From assembly GCF_900537085.1 (NCBI RefSeq), contig NZ_UNRE01000003.1, positions 325,808-389,807 of the forward strand: a stretch of DNA of 64,000 nt, read 5' to 3'. Origin of the DNA: Agarivorans sp. Alg241-V36 (lineage in GTDB: Bacteria > Pseudomonadota > Gammaproteobacteria > Enterobacterales > Celerinatantimonadaceae). Shown piece after piece: positions 28,000 to 36,556 of the stretch. A program made the translations under genes and the position numbers. Within the stretch, counting starts at the first letter, position 1, and each line of letters starts with the position of its first letter. Below the pieces are notes generated by a model. The model was not told where the DNA came from and searched no databases. It saw only the letters and a list, made by a program, of their open reading frames with translations.

Positions 28000-29040
28000 A
28001 TGAAAAAGATTTATGTCGCTTGTGCCGTAGCTGCACTGTTTGCAGGTACTGCTGGCGCAGCGAATACACCGAGCGATTACCAGCTTGAATTAATGTCGAA
28101 GCTGGATGCCTCTAAAGCCCCGGCGCAAAACTTCGAAATGCGTAAGTGGAAGATTAACTTACCCTACCCTGATACCAAGCCTGAGCGCGAAGGTAAAACC
28201 ATGGAAGTGTATGCATCTCAGCTAAACGATGCAGAAAATCCATTCTCCCATCCAGAATGGTTTTACACCAACGCAGAAACTGGTGCCATGGTATTTAAAG
28301 TACCTAACGAAGCCGTGACCACTCCTAACAGCAAAAACGCTCGTAGTGAATTACGCGCAATGTTAAACGTGACCTTGCCTACTGGCTACAAAGATCCAAG
28401 CACTAATTTTGTATTAGCCGCTCACGACAATGCGGCAGCTTACGGCTCTATTGGTGGGCGTATGAGCGCAGCCTTAAGTGTTGACCATGTAAGCCTAAGT
28501 GGTAACGATGCAAAGATGGGTGCTCACTCGGTGGTTATTGGTCAGATCCATGGTTCAAAAAATGAACCTTTAAAGATTTTCTTCCGCAAATTGCCAAACC
28601 ATGAACATGGTTCGTTATTCTGGAACTATGAAATAAATCCTAAAGACAAAAAAGACCGTTTCGATATTCCTCATAACATCTTCGGCCAATACAACTTAAC
28701 TAAAGAAGATAAAGATCCAGTTGGCGGCATCAAGCTGGGTGAATTGTTCTCTTATGACGTTGATATTGTTGACAACATAATGAACCTCACCTTTACCAAA
28801 AACCCAGGTGAAGCCAACGAGCAAGTTGTCACGTATAAGGTTAACCTGGCTCAACCTAACTCTGCTTCAGACTTAGATACTAGCTACGCGCAAGACTGGA
28901 TGTACTTTAAAGCGGGTGCTTACAACCAGTGTAATATCAAACCTAAAACCAATACTTGGAGCTCGGGCTGTAGCAATAACGGCCTAGATGCTGGTGATTA
29001 CACACAAGTAAGCTTCTATAAACTTAACCTTATTCAATAA
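28000..29040 (+). CDS. Exported PL7-family alginate lyase
   Basis: This is a 346-residue secreted lyase with signal peptide MKKIYVACAVAALFAGTAGA. PL7 active-site strands are present: NARSELRAMLN near residue 110 (RSELR), VIGQIHGSKNEPLKIFFRK near residue 178 (QIH) and YFKAGAYNQ near residue 305. The QIH form with Ile is often associated with activity on polyguluronate or mixed blocks, a family-level hint only. AGGGAA precedes the ATG. The gene is a single unit with a promoter element shared with the outer-membrane protein gene and its own strong terminator. Confidence 0.96.
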   Translation: MKKIYVACAVAALFAGTAGAANTPSDYQLELMSKLDASKAPAQNFEMRKWKINLPYPDTKPEREGKTMEVYASQLNDAENPFSHPEWFYTNAETGAMVFKVPNEAVTTPNSKNARSELRAMLNVTLPTGYKDPSTNFVLAAHDNAAAYGSIGGRMSAALSVDHVSLSGNDAKMGAHSVVIGQIHGSKNEPLKIFFRKLPNHEHGSLFWNYEINPKDKKDRFDIPHNIFGQYNLTKEDKDPVGGIKLGELFSYDVDIVDNIMNLTFTKNPGEANEQVVTYKVNLAQPNSASDLDTSYAQDWMYFKAGAYNQCNIKPKTNTWSSGCSNNGLDAGDYTQVSFYKLNLIQ

Positions 29041-29074
29041 GACTAAGTAAGCAAACAACTCCGTTTATAAACTG

Positions 29075-29108
29075 AAGCCCTTGGCATGAAAATGCCAAGG
29101 GCTTTTTT
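29075..29108 (+). terminator. Terminator of the second PL7 gene
   Basis: AAGCCCTTGGCAT and ATGCCAAGGGCTT form a perfect 13-bp stem with a GAAA tetraloop, followed by a six-base T tract. Confidence 0.95.
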
Positions 29109-29191
29109 ATCACGAGTAAAGCTATAACTTTTGTGCCTTCATCAATAATAGAAGGCCAAAAAGCGTAGTAGTGAAGTGGCGTTAAACAAAG

Positions 29192-29230
29192 TAATACTCA
29201 TCGGGCTCTGGTTACACCCGATGAGTATTA
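29192..29230. repeat. 14-bp perfect inverted repeat after the usp gene
   Basis: TAATACTCATCGGG (29192-29205) and CCCGATGAGTATTA (29217-29230) flank an 11-base loop. It starts 12 bp beyond the usp stop codon. Neither strand has an adjacent T tract, so it is either an RNA 3' end made without one, or a DNA site. Confidence 0.75.
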
Positions 29231-29241
29231 TGCTTAACAGC

Positions 29242-29676
29242 TCACTGATCGATAGGTATAACCAGCAGATCTATCGAGACCTTATTTACCAGCTCATGAT
29301 GCTTAGATGCTAAACGATGCCAGAATCCATTATCATGACCACATACGATTAAGTCAGCGCCTACCTCGGCCACTGTTTCATCTAAGCGAGCACTTAAATC
29401 ACCTTGCATAACAAACTGATTCTCGATGGCATAGTTGGTATCCACCACCAAAGCGTTAAGCTTATTAGCAGACTCTTTAAGGCTTGGATGCATAGGTTCT
29501 ATGGCGGCTAAATCAAGATCGATTAGCCCACTGAATGCTGAATCGTTAGCGCTTTCATCAACAAAAATCAGTGATACTTTTGCATCAAGTGGTTTCGCTA
29601 GCAGAATGACTTTGTCGATTATTCTTCTGCTGTTTTCAGAGAGGTCGACGGCGACTAAAATGTGACGATAGCTCAT
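29242..29676 (-). CDS. Universal stress protein, UspA family
   Basis: This is a 144-residue single-domain Usp. It begins MSYRHILVAVDLSENSRRIIDK and ends with DLIVCGHDNGFWHRLASKHHELVNKVSIDLLVIP, the region where UspA-type proteins place the nucleotide loop. The canonical G-2x-G-9x-G-(S/T) ATP motif is not intact (GHDNGFWHRLASKHHEL), so it is probably of the non-ATP-binding UspA type. It is cytoplasmic. GAGGAGC precedes the ATG. It is a single gene. Confidence 0.92.
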   Translation of the reverse strand: MSYRHILVAVDLSENSRRIIDKVILLAKPLDAKVSLIFVDESANDSAFSGLIDLDLAAIEPMHPSLKESANKLNALVVDTNYAIENQFVMQGDLSARLDETVAEVGADLIVCGHDNGFWHRLASKHHELVNKVSIDLLVIPIDQ

Positions 29677-29820
29677 GATGTGCTCCTCGTAATTTATTTA
29701 ATCACTTTAAGCTTAGCAGCGGAAATACGCCTTAGACGGACTTGGCGCACATGCCAAGGGAATATTTGAGGCTAACTTGAGCTGGGTCATTATTAGCTTG
29801 AAAACAGCGTATCTGGGGTA

Positions 29821-29848
29821 ACAAAAAACCAGCACAATGCTGGCTTTT
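29821..29848 (-). terminator. Terminator of the outer-membrane protein gene
   Basis: Read on the minus strand, CCAGC-ATTGT-GCTGG forms a short stem followed by six T. It lies about 40 bp after the stop codon at 29885. Confidence 0.75.
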
Positions 29849-29884
29849 AATTGTTCACTGCATAATAGCTGAAGCGCTACCTTA

Positions 29885-30577
29885 TTAAAGCACAGCCCAA
29901 TGTAAAGTAAGGCCCACATGGCTACCATCACAATCAGCAGTACAAAATGATGCTAAGAAAGGAGCGGTTTCTAAATCGTACTTGATATAGGTATAACGTA
30001 GCTCTATCCATGAACGCGATTCACCTAACATATAACCAACAAAGCCGGTATAACCCAGGGTGTCTTCATAACGTGCGTAGTACTTCTCCTCACTACCAAT
30101 AAACTGGCCACCCACCTTGTTACTCATGTGATAAGTAAGACCGCCACCCAACTTAAAAGAGTCATTGATTTGGTAGTAAGGTAAGGCTTCTAATACAAAA
30201 CGGGTAAACCACATACCTTGGTTACCACTAGAGGTACTAGCAAAACTAAACTGGGTATCTACATGATAACCGGCGTTAGTAATCAGTCGAAGGTCTTCTA
30301 CAATAGGCCAGTCTATGCCAACGCTGGCTTTAAATAGGCTGCCACCTTTTAATACCGCATCATCAACTACGTTATTGTTTTCATCAACATAATAGGCTTC
30401 GGCAATGGTATCTCCACCATAGGTTGCCCCCAGGCTGAGCAATAAATCCCAGTTATTCTCTTTAGCGTAATCGCCGTAGCTAAAATCTGCGCTGGCTAAG
30501 TTAGACAGTAGCAAACACATACAAGCCAATAACTTCAATGCACCTTTTCCTTGGTGCTTTTTAAACAACGTCCACAT
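29885..30577 (-). CDS. Putative outer-membrane beta-barrel in the lyase locus
   Basis: This is a 230-residue protein with a signal peptide (about residues 1-30, ending NLASA). The mature sequence has alternating strands (WDLLLSLGATYGG, LFKASVGIDWPI, YYQINDSFKLGGGLTYHM, SWIELRYTYIKYDL) and ends LTLHWAVL, as in small barrels. Size and context resemble oligo-uronate-specific porins of the KdgM type, but I cannot confirm the family. AAGGGAA lies upstream of the ATG. A 22-bp inverted repeat at 30624-30645, sharing sequence with the promoter of the second PL7 gene, suggests co-regulation with alginate breakdown. Confidence 0.75.
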   Translation of the reverse strand: MWTLFKKHQGKGALKLLACMCLLLSNLASADFSYGDYAKENNWDLLLSLGATYGGDTIAEAYYVDENNNVVDDAVLKGGSLFKASVGIDWPIVEDLRLITNAGYHVDTQFSFASTSSGNQGMWFTRFVLEALPYYQINDSFKLGGGLTYHMSNKVGGQFIGSEEKYYARYEDTLGYTGFVGYMLGESRSWIELRYTYIKYDLETAPFLASFCTADCDGSHVGLTLHWAVL

Positions 30578-30623
30578 TGTTGTTAAGTTCCCTTTATTGA
30601 TAAAACGCGCAGTTTATCAGAAG

Positions 30624-30645
30624 CTATTGTTATAAAATACAATAG
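30624..30645. promoter_or_regulatory. Operator-like inverted repeat before the barrel gene
   Basis: CTATTGT and ACAATAG are perfect seven-base arms around TATAAAAT, 47 bp upstream of the barrel gene start. The overlapping segment 30633-30651 matches 16 of 19 bases of the element before the second PL7 gene. Confidence 0.6.
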
Positions 30646-30694
30646 TTTAATAAAAAGCGACTGCTTGTTGATTTAGCCCAATCCTGTCCAACAA

Positions 30695-30718
30695 AAAGCC
30701 AGCATTGCTGCTGGCTTT
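30695..30718. terminator. Orphan hairpin between divergent genes
   Basis: AAAGCCAGC and GCTGGCTTT form a nine-base-pair stem around ATTGCT. No gene ends here, and the flanking T tract is interrupted. It resembles the terminator at 29821-29848 on the other side of the barrel gene and may block read-through into the region. Confidence 0.4.
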
Positions 30719-30997
30719 GGTTATTTTCTTTACGTTCTTCTACGAATGATCTTGGGAGTATTAGCCTCTCCTACCATGATATAAATCAGCGACTTACTTC
30801 TTAACGCTACTAGGTTAGATATTAGCTAAGTCCATCATCGCCTTTGTGAGCAAGCTCATAGTGTTTATGAAACAACTATCAATTTAGCTAACTATTTCAG
30901 TTTGTTATGCGGGTTTTCAACTTTTTTACTTCTATGGTTCCGGTAGCATCACTTCTAAGTAAGTTGTAAATTTCCCCCTCTAATGTGAGAGCTTAAA

Positions 30998-32422
30998 ATG
31001 ATCAAACCTCGAACTTACCACCGCTTTGCAGCCAAGTTAGTTTTGCTTGGCCTATTTTCTCCTTATGCCATTGCCGCCGACTGTGAGTACTCCGTTAAAA
31101 AACAATGGGACAATGGCTTTCAGGCACAGGTGACAATAACAAACACCGATTCAACTATTATCGAGGGTTGGCAAGTTAACTGGCAGTATCAACAAGGCTC
31201 GCAACTTAGTACTAGCTGGAATACAGCTTTAACAGGAAGTAACCCTTACAGCGCGAGTAACCTTGCGTGGAACGCGACCATTAAGCCGGGCGAGTCGGTT
31301 GAGTTTGGCATTCAGGGCACGATGAACGGCAACAGTGCTGAGCAACCTACTCTCACCGGTGAAGTCTGCTCTACACAAACAACACCCCCTCCCAGTGAAA
31401 AGCCTGCAATTAGCGCTATAGATGCTGCGACCCTAATGGGCACTGGCTTTAACCTAGGCCAAATGTTCGACAATCAGCAACATGCCGCCACCTTGACCGA
31501 AGCATCAGGGAAAATAGATGCTTACTATGAGCAGGGTTATCGCAATGTACGAATTCCAATTAGCTGGACAATTGAGATATCAGGTTCAACCATTGCTGAC
31601 GACACTGGCAAAATAGACCTTAACAATAGCCGCCTTAAAGAAATCATTAAAACCGTAGACCATGCTTTAGCTTATGAAGACATGTTCGTGGTTATAAATG
31701 CTCACCACGAAGCAACCATCAAAGACAATAACGATGCTGCAATGTTAGAAACCTTATGGACCGACATTAGCGCTTTATTTAAAGACCGCAGCAACCGTCT
31801 GATTTTTCAAATTCTCAACGAACCACACCTAAGTAATAGCGAAGCGATGCTGCCGTCAAAGCTGCGCCACATGACAGGGCTGGCATATAACAAAATCCGT
31901 GAGCAGAGCCCTAATCGCATTGTTGTGATAGGCGGGAATCAATGGTTTGGCGCTCATGAGATGGCGCGTACTTGGCCAAACTTGGATGCTGTTGGAGGAG
32001 GAAATGACCCTTATGTAATGGCTGCATTTCACCACTACAATCCTTGGCCTTATCACGGTGAAGGAAACTTAGCGACTAATTGGACTGAATCTGACATCAG
32101 TGACCCAATAAAAACCATGCAAAAGTGGGCAAATGGTGTTGGTCAAGGTATGCCTATCTATATCAGCGAATGGGGTACTAATTGGCAAAAATACAAAGGA
32201 GAAATGGACTGTAATAACATTAGAGCTTGGTACGAGCTACTAGATTTTAAATATGCTAAAGCGGCAGGAATTCCCACTTCTGTGTGGGACGACGGAGGCT
32301 GGTTTATGATTTATGATCACCGCACCAATGCCTACAATAACAATCTTTACCAATGCATTATTCAAGGCTCTTGTGAGTACAGCAGTGACGACAGCAGCCG
32401 AATAAACGCAGCCTGTAAATAA
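30998..32422 (+). CDS. Secreted cellulase: CBM2 plus GH5 endoglucanase
   Basis: This is a 474-residue secreted glycoside hydrolase. A signal peptide (about 1-27) is followed by a family 2 carbohydrate-binding module (about 28-126: YSVKKQWDNGFQAQVTITN, GWQVNWQY, with Trp residues for cellulose stacking and terminal Cys residues). Next come a short PPPSEKP linker and a GH5 barrel (about 140-474). The catalytic acid/base Glu is in QILNEPHLS near residue 271 and the nucleophile Glu is in YISEWGTN near residue 390. GFNLGQMFD and VINAHHEA are also typical. It probably hydrolyses beta-1,4-glucan in algal or plant cell walls. Confidence 0.96.
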   Translation: MIKPRTYHRFAAKLVLLGLFSPYAIAADCEYSVKKQWDNGFQAQVTITNTDSTIIEGWQVNWQYQQGSQLSTSWNTALTGSNPYSASNLAWNATIKPGESVEFGIQGTMNGNSAEQPTLTGEVCSTQTTPPPSEKPAISAIDAATLMGTGFNLGQMFDNQQHAATLTEASGKIDAYYEQGYRNVRIPISWTIEISGSTIADDTGKIDLNNSRLKEIIKTVDHALAYEDMFVVINAHHEATIKDNNDAAMLETLWTDISALFKDRSNRLIFQILNEPHLSNSEAMLPSKLRHMTGLAYNKIREQSPNRIVVIGGNQWFGAHEMARTWPNLDAVGGGNDPYVMAAFHHYNPWPYHGEGNLATNWTESDISDPIKTMQKWANGVGQGMPIYISEWGTNWQKYKGEMDCNNIRAWYELLDFKYAKAAGIPTSVWDDGGWFMIYDHRTNAYNNNLYQCIIQGSCEYSSDDSSRINAACK

Positions 32423-32455
32423 ACGCCGTTAAATCTATTAAGGTAAACACAACAC

Positions 32456-32477
32456 CCCGCGACAACACTGTCGCGGG
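32456..32477. terminator. GC-rich hairpin between convergent genes
   Basis: CCCGCGACA and TGTCGCGGG form a nine-base-pair stem around ACAC, between the ends of the GH5 and barrel genes. No T tract follows on either strand. Confidence 0.55.
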
Positions 32478-32521
32478 CAACCTAGCATTGCAGAACGAGT
32501 TGGCAATCAGATCATTGCTTG

Positions 32522-33064
32522 TTAGCCACGATAACCAATACTAAATACCCCACCCTCTGTCACCGAGTTATAACCTATACCAAACACTAAATGCCGAGTT
32601 AGAGCATAACGAAGCCCAAGTTCGCCGCCCCAGTCTCTGTTCGTATCGGAATGCCATTCGGGTTTACAGTCTGTGCAAAATTGAGTAATACCGTCGGTAT
32701 ATTCGGTGGTGTCTTCTAACATTGCACCGCCACCGTAAAGGCTCAGATTATTGGTTAAGCTGTAACTCACTCCTAGCCTTAACATGGTTAAGTCTCTTTT
32801 GCCCTCGGCGGGTGCTTCGAAGCCTAGATCTTCTTCTTTGGATCTAGCGTAACCCAAGTAGTAACCCCAGTTAGGATAGTTTTTATCGTAATGGTTTACC
32901 GTTACAGTAAGGCCTAACATTGGTTGGTCGGGATGTTGATAATCGAGAAAAACCGCAGCCCATGGATAGGCGTTGGGCGTTTCTTGTTGCTGCGCAACAG
33001 CGTGAGCTGACATTGTGAGAGCAACCACAGTGATACTGGATGCCACTAACTTGGAGATGTGCAC
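32522..33064 (-). CDS. Small outer-membrane barrel-like protein
   Basis: This is a 180-residue protein with a signal peptide (MHISKLVASSITVVALTMSAHAVA). The mature part has amphipathic strands (MLGLTVTVNHYDKNYPNWGY, LTMLRLGVSYSLTNNLSLYG, WGGELGLRYALTRHLVFGIG, GGVFSIGYRG) typical of an eight-stranded opacity/OmpW-size barrel, plus a CTDC pair that may form a disulfide. Function unknown. The start is GTG at 33064 with AAAGGTAGAGA upstream. It converges on the GH5 gene and may be unrelated to it. Confidence 0.75.
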   Translation of the reverse strand: MHISKLVASSITVVALTMSAHAVAQQQETPNAYPWAAVFLDYQHPDQPMLGLTVTVNHYDKNYPNWGYYLGYARSKEEDLGFEAPAEGKRDLTMLRLGVSYSLTNNLSLYGGGAMLEDTTEYTDGITQFCTDCKPEWHSDTNRDWGGELGLRYALTRHLVFGIGYNSVTEGGVFSIGYRG

Positions 33065-33354
33065 GAAATTCTCTACCTTTTAAACCTTACCTCCCTGTAA
33101 ACCAATAATCTGCAGCAGATAATGGCAGTTATTCCTCACTAAAAAAACAGCAAGCCCTGCCACTAAGTAATTTATTAGGACAATTTGCTATAAACTTGAG
33201 AAAACCTTGAGCTAGCTGTTCATTACTTAACTAAAAAGCAAGGGCCTAAATGCTTGAGACAAGCTAATTCGCAGTAATTACATTTTGCATAAGCTATTGA
33301 TTAAATTGCTTACTTGACTATGCTGAGAACATAAAACTTGTTGAGGATGTATTT

Positions 33355-34344
33355 ATGTTTCAGCTTACTGGCCGCAAGGTTATTGTTTTCTTTTTGGTGT
33401 TTTTCGTCATTAACTACATCATTGCCGTTTTTTGGAGCATTGAGCCCGACCGAATAGAAGTAAAAGAATATGTTCTTGAACAAGCAGTGGCTAACGGCGA
33501 AGAGGCGGTAACTGGCTATGCCACCACCACCGCATTAATGTTTGTTGCAGAAACATTGCTGAACAAATCAGGCGGTTATTTAAGCAACGATAAAATGCCT
33601 CCTAGCGTGCTTATGGACAACATGCCGAGCTGGGAGCTAGGCGCACTTAACCAAGTTCGCGATTTATCGCTGATTATGCGTAAAGATTTTAGCCGCTCTC
33701 AAGCACAATCAGTTGAACACCCTCAGCTAAAAGTCGCCCAGCCTAAATTCAATATTGATCATACTTCATGGCAACTTCCCAGTGCCGAGCGCGAGTACCA
33801 AGATGCTATCGACGCCCTGGCTATTTATCGAACCCAATTAGCCGACCCTAAAGATCCAAACGCCCAGTTTTATGCGCGTGCCGACAACTTAGTAACCTGG
33901 TTAAACGAAGTACAATCGCGCCTTGGCAGCATGTCGCAAAAGCTTTCGGCATCGGTAGGTCGTGAGCGGATTAACACCAGCTTAGTGGGTGATGAAGGCG
34001 CGGCGCAATCTACCTTCGCTCCCTCGGAAACAATGGTAAAAACATCTTGGTGGAAAATTGATGATGTGTTCTATGAAGCACGTGGTGAAGCCTGGGCATT
34101 ATTGCACTTTTTCCAAGCTATAGAAGTAGACTTTAAAGGCGTATTAGAGAAGAAGAATGCCACAATAGCGGTTCGCCAAATTGTTCGTGAGTTAGAAGCC
34201 ACCCAAGAAACCGTATGGAGCCCAATGATACTAAATGGCACCGGCTTTGGACTTATGGCTAACCACTCTTTAGTAATGGCTAACTATGTATCTCGTGCTA
34301 ACGCAGCCATTATTAACTTAAATAATTTGCTAACTAAGGGTTAA
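33355..34344 (+). CDS. DUF2333 family membrane-anchored protein
   Basis: This is a 329-residue protein with one N-terminal membrane segment (about residues 8-27, VIVFFLVFFVINYIIAVFW) and a large, probably periplasmic domain. It is recognised as DUF2333 from SGGYLSNDKMPPSVLMDNM near residue 76, LSLIMRKDFSRSQ near residue 103 and WWKIDDVFYEARGEAWALLH near residue 227. The family is conserved in marine and soil Gammaproteobacteria and its function is unknown. GAGGA precedes the ATG. A terminator follows. Confidence 0.92.
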   Translation: MFQLTGRKVIVFFLVFFVINYIIAVFWSIEPDRIEVKEYVLEQAVANGEEAVTGYATTTALMFVAETLLNKSGGYLSNDKMPPSVLMDNMPSWELGALNQVRDLSLIMRKDFSRSQAQSVEHPQLKVAQPKFNIDHTSWQLPSAEREYQDAIDALAIYRTQLADPKDPNAQFYARADNLVTWLNEVQSRLGSMSQKLSASVGRERINTSLVGDEGAAQSTFAPSETMVKTSWWKIDDVFYEARGEAWALLHFFQAIEVDFKGVLEKKNATIAVRQIVRELEATQETVWSPMILNGTGFGLMANHSLVMANYVSRANAAIINLNNLLTKG

Positions 34345-34365
34345 GACAAACCCTTAAACAATCCC

Positions 34366-34391
34366 AAAAGCAGCGTTGATTCGCTGCTTTT
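34366..34391 (+). terminator. Terminator of the DUF2333 gene
   Basis: AAAAGCAGCG and CGCTGCTTTT form a 10-bp stem around TTGATT. It begins 22 bp after the stop. Confidence 0.85.
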
Positions 34392-34432
34392 GTCCATTTA
34401 CACTGGCTTAACTTTTAGTAAGGACAAGTAAC

Positions 34433-34729
34433 ATGGACAAACAACAAGCAATTGAAGCCGCCACTTTCCGCCGATTACTCGAACACTTAGACCAACACAA
34501 AGAAGTACAAAACATTGAGCTAATGAACTTAGCCGATTTTTGCCGCAACTGCTTAGCAAAATGGATGATGGCCGCCGCTGAAGAACAAGGTGAAAGCCTT
34601 AACTATGACGAAGCAAGAGAAAAGATTTACGGCATGCCATACTCAGAATGGAAAGAGCATCACCAACTGCCGGCAACTGAAGAACAAATGGCAATATTTA
34701 ATGCCAAGCAAGCGGCAAAGAATCAATAA
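34433..34729 (+). CDS. DUF1244 family protein
   Basis: This is a 98-residue cytoplasmic protein. NIELMNLADFCRNCLAKWMM (residues 28-47, with a conserved Cys pair) and YDEAREKIYGMPYSEWKEHH (residues 63-82) are the DUF1244 signature. The family is widespread in Proteobacteria and has no settled function; the conserved Cys and His suggest metal or cofactor binding, which is inference. AAGGA lies upstream of the ATG. It is a single gene, 88 bp after the DUF2333 gene. Confidence 0.93.
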   Translation: MDKQQAIEAATFRRLLEHLDQHKEVQNIELMNLADFCRNCLAKWMMAAAEEQGESLNYDEAREKIYGMPYSEWKEHHQLPATEEQMAIFNAKQAAKNQ

Positions 34730-34832
34730 ACTTAAGCTATATTCGCGTTAAACGAGCAACAACATTGTAATGAACGTTTAGCCAATCCGGTCCGTATATA
34801 TAACTATCACTGTAAATGATTGAGGTAATGCA

Positions 34833-35522
34833 ATGCCAAAATCAGTATGGATAAAAAGCAGTGCCAGCAATAACGCCAAGACCTTGGTATTTGCTGGCTC
34901 ACTCTTGGTATTGCTTGGTATTAGCACCCTTTACGTTCCAGCAGTGTTAGTTTCGCTTGTCGCCTCAGTGATTTTCTTTTTAGCCTACTTGGGCATTAGA
35001 GTGGGTGTGGAAAAATGGATGCAGCCCGTCTACTCAGTAGTATTGTGTTACGACCACATTCAGTTCCACCATCGTTACGGTGGTTGGTGCCTACCTTGGG
35101 ATAAGTTACAACGCATTGATGTCCCAAGGTTGAGCGATGGACTCAACTGGCATGATATGAACTACGTAGGGCTGCGCTTAAGTGACCCCGACTACTTACT
35201 CGATAGCCTGTCCCCACGCCTCTCAGCCCACCTACTTACCGAACAACGCGCAGCTTTACTGGCATCCTTACGAAGAAGCTGCCAGCACTGTCAAGACAGC
35301 AGAGTGAGCGATCATTTAATTGAAGATGACTACTTCAAATCTAATAGCGGTAAAATCTATACTGGATTAACCGGTATGTTTGCCAATCGAATGAAAAAAC
35401 TCCGTGAGCTTACTGGCTATGACTTATTGATTGAGCAGGATATTCTCGACCGAGAAGCTGAAGATTTCATCAGCTTGGTGCGTAATTACAAAAGCCAAAC
35501 CTTGCGCGAAAGCGAGCACTAA
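34833..35522 (+). CDS. DUF2982-type membrane protein
   Basis: This is a 229-residue protein with two close hydrophobic segments (about residues 17-33 and 36-55) and a C-terminal cytoplasmic domain. YDHIQFHHRYGGWCLPWDKL and IYTGLTGMFANRMKKLRELTGYDLLI are its most distinctive stretches, matching what I recall of DUF2982 in Vibrio and Shewanella. Function unknown. GAGGTAA precedes the ATG. Its stop codon overlaps the stop of the convergent lpxM gene by four bases. Confidence 0.8.
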   Translation: MPKSVWIKSSASNNAKTLVFAGSLLVLLGISTLYVPAVLVSLVASVIFFLAYLGIRVGVEKWMQPVYSVVLCYDHIQFHHRYGGWCLPWDKLQRIDVPRLSDGLNWHDMNYVGLRLSDPDYLLDSLSPRLSAHLLTEQRAALLASLRRSCQHCQDSRVSDHLIEDDYFKSNSGKIYTGLTGMFANRMKKLRELTGYDLLIEQDILDREAEDFISLVRNYKSQTLRESEH

Positions 35523-36466
35523 TAACGTGGCTTATCACTTCCTTCAACGGTTCTTAGAAGCTTTAAGGTCCACATGTATTGCTCTGGCGAGCGCATAATA
35601 AGCTTCTCGACTTCTTGATTCATTCTTAAAGTATCTTGCGCTACATCTTTACTGGGAAAATCTTCCATAGCTGGGTGTATATACAAGGTAACTTTATGCA
35701 ACTCGCTGTCGTAACCCGCATAAATGGGTACAACTTTAGCGCCGCTTAATTTGGTCATTTTACCCAGTACCGGCAAGGTCGCCTTTTTGGTAGCAAACAT
35801 TGGCGTCATTAAACTGGCTTCTGGACCAAAGTCTTCATCCGGCAAATAAATACAACCAAAGCCCGCTCGAACCGCTTTTATTAATGTTTTTATGCCTGCG
35901 TTGCGTTCAAAAATAACGCCACCAAAACGAGTACGCTGTTTGGCCATCGACCAATCAACAATCGGGTCACCGGTTTTTTTAAACATGGTGCACATGTCAT
36001 GCCCACGGGTGCAAAAATAGGTACCGAGAAAATCTACCGGATAGGTATGTGGCAATAAGACAATGAAGTTTTCATTATTGTCGAGAATGCTTTGAATATG
36101 TTCTTCACCTTTCACCACAATGCGGTTTTGTAGATAACGCTTAGAACGAACGGTCATCTCCCCTGCTCCCAAAATAAGCTGGGCAAAAATCTGCATGTTC
36201 TTTAGCATCAATTGCTCACGCTCTTGGGCTGACATATCTGGGAAGCAAAGCTGCAAATTAGTATCTGCAATAGCACGTCGCTTTTTTAAGGCTTTAAGGT
36301 TAAAAATACGATTAGCAATGGCAACGGCTACTTTGTCTCGCCATTTTACCGGTAGGTAAGCTAATAGGATGATTAATCCGCCCACGAGCCAAGTGCCCCA
36401 GTACTTTGGGGCTAGCCATGTTTTAGAAAAAGAAATAGAAAATGCTTGAGACTCAAACTTCGACAT
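35519..36466 (-). CDS. lpxM: Lipid A myristoyltransferase LpxM (MsbB)
   Basis: LpxM is an inner-membrane acyltransferase adding the final secondary acyl chain to Kdo2-lipid A, making it hexa-acylated. The 315-residue length fits. A membrane segment lies at about 22-42 (WGTWLVGGLIILLAYLPV), the catalytic HxxxxD is HTYPVD near residue 140, and RFGGVIFERNAG and YLPDEDFGPEASLMTPMFATK are typical of the LpxL/LpxM family. The EDFGPEASLMTP form points to LpxM rather than LpxL. The gene stands alone, with its 3' end overlapping the neighbour's stop codon. Confidence 0.92.
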   Translation of the reverse strand: MSKFESQAFSISFSKTWLAPKYWGTWLVGGLIILLAYLPVKWRDKVAVAIANRIFNLKALKKRRAIADTNLQLCFPDMSAQEREQLMLKNMQIFAQLILGAGEMTVRSKRYLQNRIVVKGEEHIQSILDNNENFIVLLPHTYPVDFLGTYFCTRGHDMCTMFKKTGDPIVDWSMAKQRTRFGGVIFERNAGIKTLIKAVRAGFGCIYLPDEDFGPEASLMTPMFATKKATLPVLGKMTKLSGAKVVPIYAGYDSELHKVTLYIHPAMEDFPSKDVAQDTLRMNQEVEKLIMRSPEQYMWTLKLLRTVEGSDKPRY

Positions 36467-36556
36467 AGTCTAACAACACAACCTTTAGAATTTGATAAAA
36501 CTGCGCGCCAGTTTACTCTGCAACGGCGCTAAAGCAAGTTTGCCAAAGGCTATGCG

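Larger units (their letters stand above)
30578..30997. other. Divergent intergenic region of the barrel and GH5 genes
   Basis: This 420-bp gap holds an operator-like inverted repeat (30624-30645) and a hairpin (30695-30718). I see no further feature in 30719-30997 apart from AT-rich sequence suited to the GH5 promoter. Confidence 0.55.
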
